From an uncultured Verrucomicrobiota bacterium (GTDB lineage Bacteria; Verrucomicrobiota; Verrucomicrobiia; Limisphaerales; CAIYYI01), in contig CAIYYI010000133.1 in NCBI GenBank assembly GCA_903930345.1, positions 1 through 33,104 on the forward strand: a DNA stretch of 33,104 nt. The letters run 5' to 3'. Within the stretch, counting starts at the first letter, position 1, and the number at the start of each line of letters is the position of its first letter. Shown piece after piece: positions 7,656-15,918 of the stretch. A program made the position numbers and the translations under genes. The notes beneath the pieces were generated by a model. That model saw nothing but the letters and a program-made list of their open reading frames with translations, was not told where the DNA came from and ran no database searches.

Positions 7656-8876
7656 ATGCACACCCGTCTATTAAACCACTGGCTCGGCCTGGCCCTGCTG
7701 CTCGCCGTGCCAAATCCCGTACCCGCCTCTGCCGCAGCCCCGCTCACCCCGCCGGTCATCACCACCGGGCCGGTATTGCAATGCCCGATGGAGACCAGCA
7801 TGACGGTGACCTGGATCACTGATCGCAAGACCACCGCCGCCGTGGAGTACGGCCCCCTCCAGGGCACCCTGAAAACCGCTGTCGCCAGCCATCACGGGCT
7901 GGTGGATGGCAACGAGCGGACGCACAAGGTGACGCTGGAGAACCTTGAACCGGGCACCGTGTACCGCTACCGCGTCATCTCCCGGGAGATCGTCAACCTG
8001 CGCCATTACCGGGTGGACCACGGGGAAGCGATCACCAATGTCTTCCAGGAGTTCCGCACCCTGGACCGGCGGAAACAGGGCTACGATTTCCTAGTCTTCA
8101 ACGACGTTCACGGACAGGCCACCAATATCCCCAACCTGCTGCAGGCGGCCGGCCCCAAACCGTATGACTTTGTCATTTTCAACGGCGACATCCTGAGCTT
8201 CGTCACCAACGAGACGCAGATCAGCGCCATCCTCAACCAGGCGGTGGCCAGCTTTGCCTCCACCACCGCCCTCTACTGGGTGCGGGGCAACCACGAGACG
8301 CGCGGCGACCTGGCCCCCCAACTACCCGCCTATCTGGGCCTGCCCGGGGACCGCTACTACTACTCGTTTGATCACGGCCCGGTACACTTCATCGTGCTGG
8401 ATGGCGGGGAGGACAAAATCGATGAGCACCGCGAGTATGGCGGGCGGGCGGACTTTTTCCGCTACCGGCGCGAGCAGGGCGAATGGCTGAAGCAGGAGGT
8501 GCGGTCCAAGGCCTTCCGTCGCTCCAAATACCAGGTGGTCATCTGCCACATGCCCTTCCCCAGCAAGCAGGCCGCCGACCCCAAACGCACCAAGGAACCG
8601 GGGGCCTTCCTGGGCATGCCCGACGCCTTTGAGCAATTCGGGGCCACCCTGGAAAAGGCGGGCGTGGACCTGATGATCTCCGGGCACATGCACGTGCCGG
8701 CCATCGTCCCACCCGAACGGGGCCGCCACAGCTACCCCATCGTGCAGGGCGGCGGCGACAAGGGAACCAACCGGACCATCATCCGCGTTGCGGTGGACCA
8801 GGCGGGTCTGTCGGCCAATATCCTGCGCGTGAACGGCTCCAGCTTTGGCCAATGCCGCGTGCCAACCAGGCGATAG
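7656..8876 (+). CDS. secreted purple-acid-phosphatase-like metallophosphoesterase
   Basis: The 406-residue product begins with a signal peptide ending around PASAAAP. Next comes a short fibronectin-like N-terminal domain of the purple acid phosphatase type (GPVLQCPMETSMTVTWITD to about residue 125). The metallophosphatase domain shows all five conserved blocks: FNDVHG (D-x-H), FNGDILS (GD), RGNHET (GNH), ICHMPF (H) and SGHMHV (GHxH), which together bind a binuclear metal centre. It should hydrolyse phosphomonoesters or diesters outside the cytoplasm; the true substrate is unknown. The frame is open up to 7524, but the extension lacks a signal sequence and crosses intergenic DNA, so the ATG at 7656 is preferred. 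A hairpin directly follows the stop. Confidence 0.85.
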   Translation: MHTRLLNHWLGLALLLAVPNPVPASAAAPLTPPVITTGPVLQCPMETSMTVTWITDRKTTAAVEYGPLQGTLKTAVASHHGLVDGNERTHKVTLENLEPGTVYRYRVISREIVNLRHYRVDHGEAITNVFQEFRTLDRRKQGYDFLVFNDVHGQATNIPNLLQAAGPKPYDFVIFNGDILSFVTNETQISAILNQAVASFASTTALYWVRGNHETRGDLAPQLPAYLGLPGDRYYYSFDHGPVHFIVLDGGEDKIDEHREYGGRADFFRYRREQGEWLKQEVRSKAFRRSKYQVVICHMPFPSKQAADPKRTKEPGAFLGMPDAFEQFGATLEKAGVDLMISGHMHVPAIVPPERGRHSYPIVQGGGDKGTNRTIIRVAVDQAGLSANILRVNGSSFGQCRVPTRR

Positions 8877-8879
8877 CAC

Positions 8880-8895
8880 GGCGGGAGGTCCCGCC
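8880..8895 (+). terminator. GC-rich hairpin after the phosphoesterase gene
   Basis: GGCGGGA and TCCCGCC form a perfect 7-bp inverted repeat with a 2-nt centre, starting four bases after the stop codon. No T-tract follows directly, so it may serve as mRNA 3'-end protection or a weak terminator. Confidence 0.35.
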
Positions 8896-9087
8896 GCCAT
8901 AAATCGCCCCGGGATACTCCACTCGCAACTTGCGGGCCATGGCGGGAAGAATGCCTTTTTATGGTTTACCCCGACGCTCCCAACACCTACTTGATCGCCC
9001 GGCCCAGGGAGCCGGCAAAATGCGGGTATGGAAATTCCTTGTTAGTTTCGGAGAATGTCGTTTAGTTACGTATCTGCAAAGCGAATT

Positions 9088-10467
9088 ATGAAAAATGAAC
9101 TGTTTGCCCGCACTCATACCACCCGGCGTCATTTCCTCAAGCTGGCTGTGGCCGGCGCCGCCACGTTTCAAATCGTGCCTCGGCATGTGCTGGGCGGCGT
9201 CGGGCAGGTGGCCCCGAGCGAGAAGATGAACATCGGCTGCGTCGGCGTCGGCGGCATGCAAGGCGGCGGCGACGTGGGCGGCGTCTCTGGCGAAAACATC
9301 TATGCGCTGTGCGATGTGGACGAGGCGTTCCTCAACAAGGCCGCCACAAAACGGCCGGCCGCCAAGAAATATCGCGACTTCCGCGAGATGCTGGACAAGG
9401 AGCAGAAGAACCTGCACGGGATCACCGTCACGATCCCCGACCACATGCATGCCACGGTGTCCTTGTGGGCGATGGAACGTGGCCTGGGTGTCTATTGTCA
9501 GAAACCGCTCACCCAGACCGTTTGGGAAGCGCGGCTGCTGGCCAAGGCGTCACGGAAATACAAGGTGCCCACCCAGATGGGCAACCAGGGATATTCCCAC
9601 CAGGCGACCCGCCAGGCTTGCGAAATCATCTGGCGCGGGGACATCGGCGAGATCAGGGAAGTCCATGCCATGAACGGCGGCGGCTTTGCGCGCGGCGTGA
9701 CGCAATGGCCAGACGCGGAGCCGGTCCCGCCGACGCTGGACTGGGACCTTTGGACCGGCCGGGCGGCTGAGCATCCCTACAGCAACAAGATCGCCCCGAT
9801 TCAATGGCGCGGGTTCCAGGAATACGGCACGCAGATGATCGGCGACTGGGGTGTGCATATCCTGGGGCCGTCCAACTGGGCCTTGCAACTGGGCCATCCC
9901 AAAAGCGTTGAGTGCACCTTTGTCGAAGGGGTGAACCCGGTGACCTATCCGAACTACTGCTGCAAGATCGAATTCCCCGAGCGTCCCAACAAGCACATTC
10001 CCGCCGGCAAGATGCCGCCGGTGACGATCCATTGGTATGAGGGTAGCGCGACCAAGCAATTCAAACTGCCGGCGGGCCTTACGGAGACGGATTTCAAGGG
10101 ATACAACGAGCTGTTTGTCGGTGCCAAGGGTTTCGTGGGCACGCGCGGCCGCGGGGAAGGAGTGAGCATCCTGCCGCAGCCGGCGGAGAACGCCTTCCAG
10201 GAACCGGAAGCGATCATTCCGCGATCGCCAGGGCATTACAAGGACTGGATTCGGGCCTGCAAAGGAGGACCGCCCGCCTGTTCCGACTTCAGCATCGCCG
10301 GCGCTTATGTGGAATGGCTGCTGCTGGGCACCATCAGTTGGCGTTTCCCCAACGAAAAGCTTTTGTGGGACGGCCCCAACCTGCGTTTCACCAACAACGA
10401 GAAAGCAAACGAATTTGTGAAGCCCAAGTTCCGCAAGGGCTGGGAACTCAAAGACATCCCTGCTTAG
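9088..10467 (+). CDS. Tat-exported Gfo/Idh/MocA family oxidoreductase
   Basis: The product has 459 residues. It opens with a twin-arginine signal (TTRRHFLKLAVAGAA, R13-R14), so it should be folded in the cytoplasm, probably with bound NAD(P), before export. The Rossmann domain has NIGCVGVGGMQGG (about 48-60) and a conserved acidic turn (CDVD). PDHMHA (118-122) and CQKPLT (137-142) follow; the lysine of the usual EKP motif is kept but its glutamate is glutamine here. The C-terminal half is the bacterial-type alpha/beta domain. Such exported oxidoreductases are abundant in Verrucomicrobiota and Planctomycetota, where they are thought to act on sugars or inositols. An in-frame ATG at 9055 exists, but its GGAGA is practically adjacent to the codon; the 9088 start gives a more usual Tat peptide. 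Confidence 0.85.
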   Translation: MKNELFARTHTTRRHFLKLAVAGAATFQIVPRHVLGGVGQVAPSEKMNIGCVGVGGMQGGGDVGGVSGENIYALCDVDEAFLNKAATKRPAAKKYRDFREMLDKEQKNLHGITVTIPDHMHATVSLWAMERGLGVYCQKPLTQTVWEARLLAKASRKYKVPTQMGNQGYSHQATRQACEIIWRGDIGEIREVHAMNGGGFARGVTQWPDAEPVPPTLDWDLWTGRAAEHPYSNKIAPIQWRGFQEYGTQMIGDWGVHILGPSNWALQLGHPKSVECTFVEGVNPVTYPNYCCKIEFPERPNKHIPAGKMPPVTIHWYEGSATKQFKLPAGLTETDFKGYNELFVGAKGFVGTRGRGEGVSILPQPAENAFQEPEAIIPRSPGHYKDWIRACKGGPPACSDFSIAGAYVEWLLLGTISWRFPNEKLLWDGPNLRFTNNEKANEFVKPKFRKGWELKDIPA

Positions 10468-10506
10468 AGCCTGTCTGAAAATTGCGAGGGGTGCTGCGGC
10501 GAGGGA

Positions 10507-10589
10507 TTTTGGCTGGGGCCAAGGCGGCGAGGCCGGCGCATCCCCAACGCGGGCTATAACGGCCGAGCCAACGCCGGCCCCAGCCAAAA
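10507..10589. repeat. 83-nt palindromic element between convergent genes
   Basis: The 14-bp arms TTTTGGCTGGGGCC (about 10507-10520) and GGCCCCAGCCAAAA (about 10576-10589) are perfect inverted repeats. The GC-rich interior also pairs imperfectly (GGCGAGGCCGG against GGCTCGGCCG). It lies between the stops of the convergent oxidoreductase (10467) and SBBP (10626) genes, so a bidirectional terminator is likely. Its size and arm perfection also fit a REP/MITE-like element. There is no open reading frame inside. Confidence 0.55.
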
Positions 10590-10625
10590 GACCAGTGTTA
10601 CCGCCAAAAAGCTCATCCCTGTTAG

Positions 10626-12410
10626 TCAAGGCTGAATAAGACGGTAAAAACGACGGGGCAGGCCATTGGCCGTCGCATCCCCCGCTGAGTTGGTTCTGGC
10701 GGTAAGGGTGAGCGTCGAGATGGGCGTCCAAGTGTTCAATGTGTCAGACGCCTCCAACTGGACCTCGACGCCGGGTGAACCAGTAATGGTGAAATTGACA
10801 TCACCGGCCGGGGAACGGGCAATGCCTGCGAACCGTGGTAGCGCGCCCAGGCGAGCAAGAAAACCATCTTGAGTCGATAGTTCAGGTGAGGCGTTGGTCA
10901 GCAAGATCGAGCCGCCGCCGTTTCCGAAAAGCGCAGTCGCTGCAAAAAAGCCGGTCACGTAACATCCGCCGGAGCCATCGGCGGCAACGCCCCAGGCTGA
11001 ATCGAGGTTCGTGCCGCCGGCTTGTTTCACCCAATTGAGAATCCCGTCCCCGTTGTAACTGGCGACGAACGCATCGCTGGACGAAAGACCTGACAAGTTG
11101 CCGCCTGCGTCGCCAACGCTCCACAGCGTGACCGCCGTATCGCCTTCGCCAAACGTAGCATGGGTTCGCTTAATGCCGAACTCCCAGCCACCGAAATCGC
11201 CAGCCACAAAGACATTGCCGTTGCCATCAACGCCCAGATCTATCGGCGAGTCATCACCGGTTCCGCCCGCACTCCTGGCCCAGAGGAGCCGCCCGTCGGT
11301 TTCGTACTTGGCAAGGCAAATGTCAGCCAAGCCGACGTTGGTGAGCATGGCGGAGGATTCTCCGGTGCCAAGCGTAATGTTGGTTGAGAAACTGGAGGCA
11401 ACGTAAAGCCCTCCGTTTGGGTCAACAGCCAACCGGCCCCCGTGAGGCCGCACCCACAACGCATTCCAATTCGTATCGAGCTTGGCCAGGAAGGTCCCAG
11501 TCTCCAAAGCCGTTTTCGTCAGAGTGATGGTGTTAGACCCTGCCCCGACGACAACACGTTGGCCACTGAAACCTCCTGACAGATAAATGTGGCCGGTGCT
11601 GTCCAAGGCCAAGTCGCCAGCAGAAGCGTTGCCTCCTCCGGCAACAACCGCGGCCCCAAGCACTTGACCGTCCGCGCTAAAGCGGGCCAGAAACGAATCC
11701 CACCAACCCGCATTCGTGAGCGTGACCGATGCTCCAGCGGTTCCGATGGTGAAGGCGCCCCCCCTTTCAAAGTAGTCATTACCAAATCCACCTGCCACGA
11801 CGACGTGCCCGGCGGCATCTACTTGGACAGCAACGCCAACTGACGCAATATAGCCCTGGCCTTGCTGCGCCCAGAGCAGTCTGCCGTCAGGGGCGTACTT
11901 CGCCACAAAGAGCATTTGGCCGTCACCCAGCCAGCCAGCCAACTCGGCAACATTGGTGTCCGTGCCGAACACGGCATACTCGCTGGTGTAGGTACCGGTG
12001 ATAATCACGTTGCCGGCGGCATCGGCTGCGATGGCCGACGAGTAATCGTTGTCTGGTCCGCCAGCCGATTGCGCCCAGAGCAATTCGCCTGCAGGACTGT
12101 ACTTGGCAAGAAAGATCTCCAAACCCCGTGAGCGGAAGGTGTTCGTTAAGGTTACTGCGTTGGTCCGGCCAGTAAACGTGACCGTGGGCGATATGAAATA
12201 GCCGGTGACGAAGCAGTTGCCCACGCGGTCCGCCACGACCGCGACCCCGCGTTCGGGATCGCCCACGTCACCGGCTCGCCTGGCCCAAAGCCAGTCTGCC
12301 GATGTAGCACTGAGATTCACAGCCGGAAGCCATAGTACAGCCAGAACGACGATGCAGCCCATGGCCAGTGCGCGGTTTAGCCCATAGCGGTTGAAAAAGA
12401 GGGGTGGCAT
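10626..12410 (-). CDS. secreted seven-bladed SBBP beta-propeller protein
   Basis: The 594-residue product has a long N-terminal hydrophobic segment (GCIVVLAVLWLPAVNLSAT), read as a signal peptide or anchor. Seven repeats follow, each with a LLWA-type strand, an acidic turn and a D-x-x-G-x-x-x-V-x-G-x-F strand; examples are AVVADRVGNCFVTGYF, AIAADAAGNVIITGTY and LGVDGNGNVFVAGDF. This matches the SBBP family, and seven copies make a closed propeller. The fifth blade is shortened. The last 75 residues form a small beta-rich domain ending RRFYRLIQP, a tail type common on secreted Verrucomicrobia proteins. No catalytic motif is visible; a binding or surface role is inferred. The frame is open to 12602, but GGGAG five bases before the ATG at 12410 fixes the start. 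GC content looks lower than in neighbouring genes. Confidence 0.78.
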   Translation of the reverse strand: MPPLFFNRYGLNRALAMGCIVVLAVLWLPAVNLSATSADWLWARRAGDVGDPERGVAVVADRVGNCFVTGYFISPTVTFTGRTNAVTLTNTFRSRGLEIFLAKYSPAGELLWAQSAGGPDNDYSSAIAADAAGNVIITGTYTSEYAVFGTDTNVAELAGWLGDGQMLFVAKYAPDGRLLWAQQGQGYIASVGVAVQVDAAGHVVVAGGFGNDYFERGGAFTIGTAGASVTLTNAGWWDSFLARFSADGQVLGAAVVAGGGNASAGDLALDSTGHIYLSGGFSGQRVVVGAGSNTITLTKTALETGTFLAKLDTNWNALWVRPHGGRLAVDPNGGLYVASSFSTNITLGTGESSAMLTNVGLADICLAKYETDGRLLWARSAGGTGDDSPIDLGVDGNGNVFVAGDFGGWEFGIKRTHATFGEGDTAVTLWSVGDAGGNLSGLSSSDAFVASYNGDGILNWVKQAGGTNLDSAWGVAADGSGGCYVTGFFAATALFGNGGGSILLTNASPELSTQDGFLARLGALPRFAGIARSPAGDVNFTITGSPGVEVQLEASDTLNTWTPISTLTLTARTNSAGDATANGLPRRFYRLIQP

Positions 12411-12420
12411 AATTACTCCC
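12411..12420 (-). promoter_or_regulatory. ribosome binding site of the SBBP gene
   Basis: On the minus strand GGGAG (12420-12416) is followed by the spacer TAATT and the ATG at 12410. This is the clearest Shine-Dalgarno in the window and decides the start against the longer open frame. Confidence 0.6.
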
Positions 12421-12700
12421 AAGAGACTTTCGAACGCACTTCGATATACGGTATTGGAAAGTGGTCGCCGAAATAATCTTTCATTGTCTCTTTGAAAGAG
12501 ATTGGGCCAGAACTGCCTCGAAAGTCCAATCGAATTATTTTGTCCGGGCAGCAGGCCGCCGCTTCTTTCCACCCCAGTTCTCAATACAATAGCAATCGCC
12601 AATCTTCACCTTGCACGATGGAAATGGGATTCAGGAAGAAACACCGGCCTACCAGCCCACTGGCGTTCCGAAGCACTGGTCCACTGAATGGCCCACGGCC

Positions 12701-12737
12701 CTCTATTCGCGGCATTCGTTGAATTCGCGGTCAATCA
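12701..12737 (-). repeat. CACGAAT-type dispersed repeat, copy A
   Basis: Read on the minus strand this follows the pattern TTGACCRCGAAT, then CGAAT, then CRCGAATAG at about 9-10-bp spacing. It matches copies at 30859-30894, 30924-30960 (minus) and 32935-32972. It is the most diverged copy (CGCGAAT in place of CACGAAT). Confidence 0.55.
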
Positions 12738-12745
12738 CGCTTTCC

Positions 12746-12777
12746 CCGTCTTCTTCGTGGCCTCGCGCCTTCGCGTA
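12746..12777 (-). repeat. 8-bp-period array (CTTCGTGG/CTTCGCG type)
   Basis: Contiguous 8-mers CCGTCTTC, TTCGTGGC, CTCGCGCC and TTCGCGTA keep a TCG core in register at 12755, 12763 and 12771. On the minus strand the units read CGCGAAG-like, resembling the purine-rich 8-mers at 7073-7096. Confidence 0.5.
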
Positions 12778-13354
12778 AAATCCACCCCGGTCAGGCACCA
12801 CCGGCAATCCGGATGGGCACTGCAAAACTGGTTTCGCGGGCGAACCGGGCATGCAGAATGCAGGTTGAATCCTTCTGCATCCTGGATCGCTGGCCCTGTG
12901 CCGCGACCCCGATGCCCGGACTCCCCAGCGGGCAACCTTCCCGCTTCATCCCAGCCACACCAGAAATTTCCACCCAGCCTGGTGGCGGTGCACTATTCGC
13001 AACGTTCAACATACCGCATTCGCATGTTCCCAAGCTCACCCGCGAACCAACCTTACCCAACAACAACAACAACTTCCAATGACGTATCGGCACAAAATCG
13101 AACCTGCTTAAACAAAAATGCACCGGATTGATCGACCGCCAATTCAGGCGAAAAACGCCCACTTCCATCCGTCCTGTCGCATTTTGTTCACCCCGGTCGG
13201 AATTCGACAGCACCGCCCGGCACCAAAATGTGGCCCGCCGAATTCATGCCTTGGCAGTCCGATTGCAAGCCCTTGATGCACCGATGATTGTCTTCCAATA
13301 AGAAAGCTGGGGAACAGTTGAAAATGAGTTCGGCACAGCCAGTGCTTAAGATTC

Positions 13355-13378
13355 AAGGTGCGGTCCAAGCGGACCTTA
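13355..13378 (+). promoter_or_regulatory. hairpin in the presumed leader of the ATP-grasp operon
   Basis: GGTCC (13362-13366) and GGACC (13371-13375) form a 5-bp stem with the loop AAGC. AAGGT (13355-13359) can alternatively pair with the overlapping ACCTT. The structure ends about 25 bp before the ATG at 13403 and no T-tract follows. A leader control element or operator is possible. Confidence 0.3.
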
Positions 13379-13402
13379 ACCGACTCTGGGATATGACGGC
13401 TT

Positions 13403-14884
13403 ATGGATTTTCGACATTATGAAATCGGATCGTTTTACGATGAAATGTTCGCCGGTAACGGACAGCCGCGACCGGCAGCCAAGACGCTCCTGCACAACCT
13501 CGAAACCCTCTCTCCCGGAGAAATTCTGGGCCGACAGCAAGCCGCAGAGCGCGCTCTTCTCCAGATGGGCATCACCTTCAACGTCTACGGGGAAAAGGCC
13601 GGCACGGAGAAAATCTTCCCGTTCGACCTCGTGCCGCGGATCGTCTCGGGGGTGGAGTGGGAGAGGATTGAACGGGGGCTGCGGCAACGGATCCAGGCGC
13701 TGAACCTGTTCATCAACGACCTTTACCACGACCAGCACATCCTGAAGGATGGGGTGGTGCCGAAGGAGATCATCTACTCCTCCAAGGCCTTCCGGCAGGA
13801 GTGCATGGGCATCAACCCGCCGCGCGGCATCTGGTGCCACGTGACCGGGACCGACCTGGTGCGGAACGACGACGGCAACATCTACGTGCTGGAGGACAAC
13901 CTGCGCTGCCCCTCGGGCGTATCCTACGTGCTGGAGAACCGGCAGGTGATGAAGAGCCTGTTTCCGCAGGTCTTCGCCTCCTCCCGCATCCGGCCGGTGT
14001 CCAACTACCCGAACCGCCTGCGGGACATGCTGGAGCACCTGGCCCCGGAGGGCGTGCCCCAGCCACGGGTGGTGCTGCTGACGCCGGGCATTTACAACTC
14101 AGCCTACTTTGAGCATTCATTTTTAGCGCAACAAATGGGGGTGGAACTGGTGGAGGGAAGGGACTTGGTGGTGAGCGAAGGGGAAGTCTGCATGCGCACC
14201 ACCAAGGGGTTTGAGCGGGTGGACGTGATCTACCGGCGGATCGATGACGACTTCATTGATCCGCAGGTGTTCCGGTCCGACTCGATGCTGGGGGTACCGG
14301 GCCTGATGGAGGTGTACAAAGCGGGCCGGGTGGCGTTGGCCAACGCCCCCGGCACCGGGGTGGCGGACGACAAGGTCGTGTACGCCTACCTGCCCCGCAT
14401 TGTGAAGTACTACCTGGACGAGGCCATGATCCTGCCCAATGTGCCGACGCACATCTGCGCGGAGAGCGACGAGCTGCAATACGTGCTGGAGCACCTGGAC
14501 GAGATGGTGGTGAAGGCGGCGAACGAATCCGGCGGCTACGGCATGCTGGTGGGGCCGCATTCCACCGCCGCCGAGCAGGCGGAGTTCGCCGAGCGCATCC
14601 GCGCCAACCCGCGCAATTACATCGCGCAGCCGACCCTCTCGCTGTCGCGGGTGCCCACCATCATCGAAAACCGCTTTGAGGGGCGGCATGTGGACCTGCG
14701 GCCCTACATCCTGTACGGCAAGGACATATTCGTGCTGCCGGGCGGCCTGACGCGGGTGGCCTTGAAACGGGGCTCCCTGGTGGTCAACTCCTCGCAGGGC
14801 GGCGGCAGCAAGGACACCTGGGTGCTGGCCGGCCCCGTGGAGGAGGAGCTGGAAAACCGCACCAACTCCCAAACCGCAGCCTGA
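13403..14884 (+). CDS. circularly permuted type-2 ATP-grasp protein (COG2308)
   Basis: The 493-residue product is a stand-alone circularly permuted ATP-grasp ligase (DUF404/DUF407 architecture). Conserved stretches are FNVYG (59-63), LEDNLRCPSGVSYVLENR (163-180, with acidic E164/D165 and N166), VVLLTPGIYNSAYFEH, VDVIYRRIDDDFIDP (273-287) and the glycine-rich KAANESGGYGML (371-382) expected to contact ATP phosphates. VLPGGLTRVAL and SSQGGGSKDTW follow near the C-terminus. ATP-grasp ligases activate a carboxylate as acyl-phosphate and join it to an amine; for this family a peptide or amide ligase role has been predicted from genomics, with unknown substrate. It is the first gene of a five-gene operon, 15 bp before the alpha-E gene. 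All family motifs look intact. Confidence 0.88.
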   Translation: MDFRHYEIGSFYDEMFAGNGQPRPAAKTLLHNLETLSPGEILGRQQAAERALLQMGITFNVYGEKAGTEKIFPFDLVPRIVSGVEWERIERGLRQRIQALNLFINDLYHDQHILKDGVVPKEIIYSSKAFRQECMGINPPRGIWCHVTGTDLVRNDDGNIYVLEDNLRCPSGVSYVLENRQVMKSLFPQVFASSRIRPVSNYPNRLRDMLEHLAPEGVPQPRVVLLTPGIYNSAYFEHSFLAQQMGVELVEGRDLVVSEGEVCMRTTKGFERVDVIYRRIDDDFIDPQVFRSDSMLGVPGLMEVYKAGRVALANAPGTGVADDKVVYAYLPRIVKYYLDEAMILPNVPTHICAESDELQYVLEHLDEMVVKAANESGGYGMLVGPHSTAAEQAEFAERIRANPRNYIAQPTLSLSRVPTIIENRFEGRHVDLRPYILYGKDIFVLPGGLTRVALKRGSLVVNSSQGGGSKDTWVLAGPVEEELENRTNSQTAA

Positions 14885-14899
14885 ACCCCTTTTGACGCC

Positions 14900-15886
14900 A
14901 TGCTAAGCCGTGTTGCCGATTCCATCTACTGGATGAGCCGTTATGTGGAGCGGGCAGAGAATGTGGCCCGGTTCATCGACGTGAACCTGAACCTGATGCT
15001 GGACAGCCCGGAGGGGGTGGACCAGCAGTGGGACCCGCTGGTGAACACCACGGGAGACCACGAGGATTTCGAGCGCCGCTTCGGCCGCGCCGACGCCCAC
15101 TCCGTGATCCATTTCCTGACCTTCGACACGGAGAACCCGAACTCCATCCTGTCGTGCCTGCGCTCCGCGCGCGAAAACGCGCGCACCGTGCGGGAGATCA
15201 TCTCCTCCGAGATGTGGCTGCAGCTGAACAAATTCTACCTGATGGTGACCTCGGCGGCGTCGCAGCCCGCGAACATCGGGTCGGCGCACGAGTTTTTCAC
15301 GGAGGTCAAGATGGCCAGCCACCTCTTCAGCGGGGTGACGGATGCCACGATGACGCACGGCGAGGCGTGGCACTTTTCGCGCGTGGGGCGCAAGCTGGAG
15401 CGGGCCGACAAAACCTCCCGCATGCTGGATGTGAAGTATTACATCCTGCTGCGGTCCGTGGAGGAGGTGGGCACGCCGCTGGATGACATCCAGTGGGCGG
15501 CGGTGCTGCGGTCCGCCAGCGCCTTTGAGATGTACCGCAAGCAGCACGGGCGGATCGCGCCGAAGGAGGTGGTGAACTTCCTGCTGCTCAACCGGGAGTT
15601 TCCCCGGGCCATCCACTTCTGCCTGCTGGCGGCGCGCGAATCGATGCACGCCATCTCCGGCACCCCGCTGGGCACCTTCCGGAACGGGCCGGAGAAACTG
15701 CTGGGGCAGCTCTGCTCCGACCTCTCCTACACCTCGGTGGAGGAGGTGATCCAGCAGGGGGTGCACGAGTACGTGGACGACCTGCAAACCAGGCTCAACC
15801 AGGTGGGCACCGGGGTGTTTGAAACGTTCCTCGCGTTCAAATCCCCCGTCAACCGGCCCAAAAACGGGCGCGCGGCCGTCGCCTAG
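14900..15886 (+). CDS. alpha-E domain protein (COG2307/DUF403)
   Basis: The 328-residue product starts MLSRVADSIYWMSRYVERAE, the signature of the all-helical alpha-E family. HGEAWHFSRVGRKLERADKT lies mid-protein and a second helical half follows. It is a cytoplasmic helical protein that nearly always accompanies the circularly permuted ATP-grasp ligase, either adjacent or fused. Its biochemical role is not established; a scaffold or substrate-carrier function has been suggested by association. It lies 15 bp after the ATP-grasp gene and 32 bp before the transglutaminase-DUF2126 gene. A second alpha-E domain is fused to the ATP-grasp of the fourth gene, so this operon holds two. Confidence 0.88.
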   Translation: MLSRVADSIYWMSRYVERAENVARFIDVNLNLMLDSPEGVDQQWDPLVNTTGDHEDFERRFGRADAHSVIHFLTFDTENPNSILSCLRSARENARTVREIISSEMWLQLNKFYLMVTSAASQPANIGSAHEFFTEVKMASHLFSGVTDATMTHGEAWHFSRVGRKLERADKTSRMLDVKYYILLRSVEEVGTPLDDIQWAAVLRSASAFEMYRKQHGRIAPKEVVNFLLLNREFPRAIHFCLLAARESMHAISGTPLGTFRNGPEKLLGQLCSDLSYTSVEEVIQQGVHEYVDDLQTRLNQVGTGVFETFLAFKSPVNRPKNGRAAVA

Positions 15887-15918
15887 CCCCATCACATCCG
15901 CCGTCCCCCATCCCCATC

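Larger units (their letters stand above)
12411..13402. other. 992-bp gene-free spacer upstream of the ATP-grasp operon
   Basis: It divides the divergent SBBP gene and ATP-grasp operon. No open frame here has recognisable family motifs. It holds a CACGAAT-type repeat copy (12701-12737), an 8-bp-period array (12746-12777), a short CAA microsatellite near 13060-13075 and a hairpin close to the operon start (13355-13378). The operon promoter must lie here, but no convincing -35/-10 pair was found. Confidence 0.65.

Noticed and set aside
9550..10731. A 393-codon antisense frame over the Tat-exported oxidoreductase
   Set aside because: It is opposite a gene with clear Rossmann and Tat motifs and runs into the palindrome and the next gene.
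12492..13131. Two small open frames in the spacer before the ATP-grasp operon
   Set aside because: They overlap dispersed repeats and an 8-bp array and show no conserved motif.
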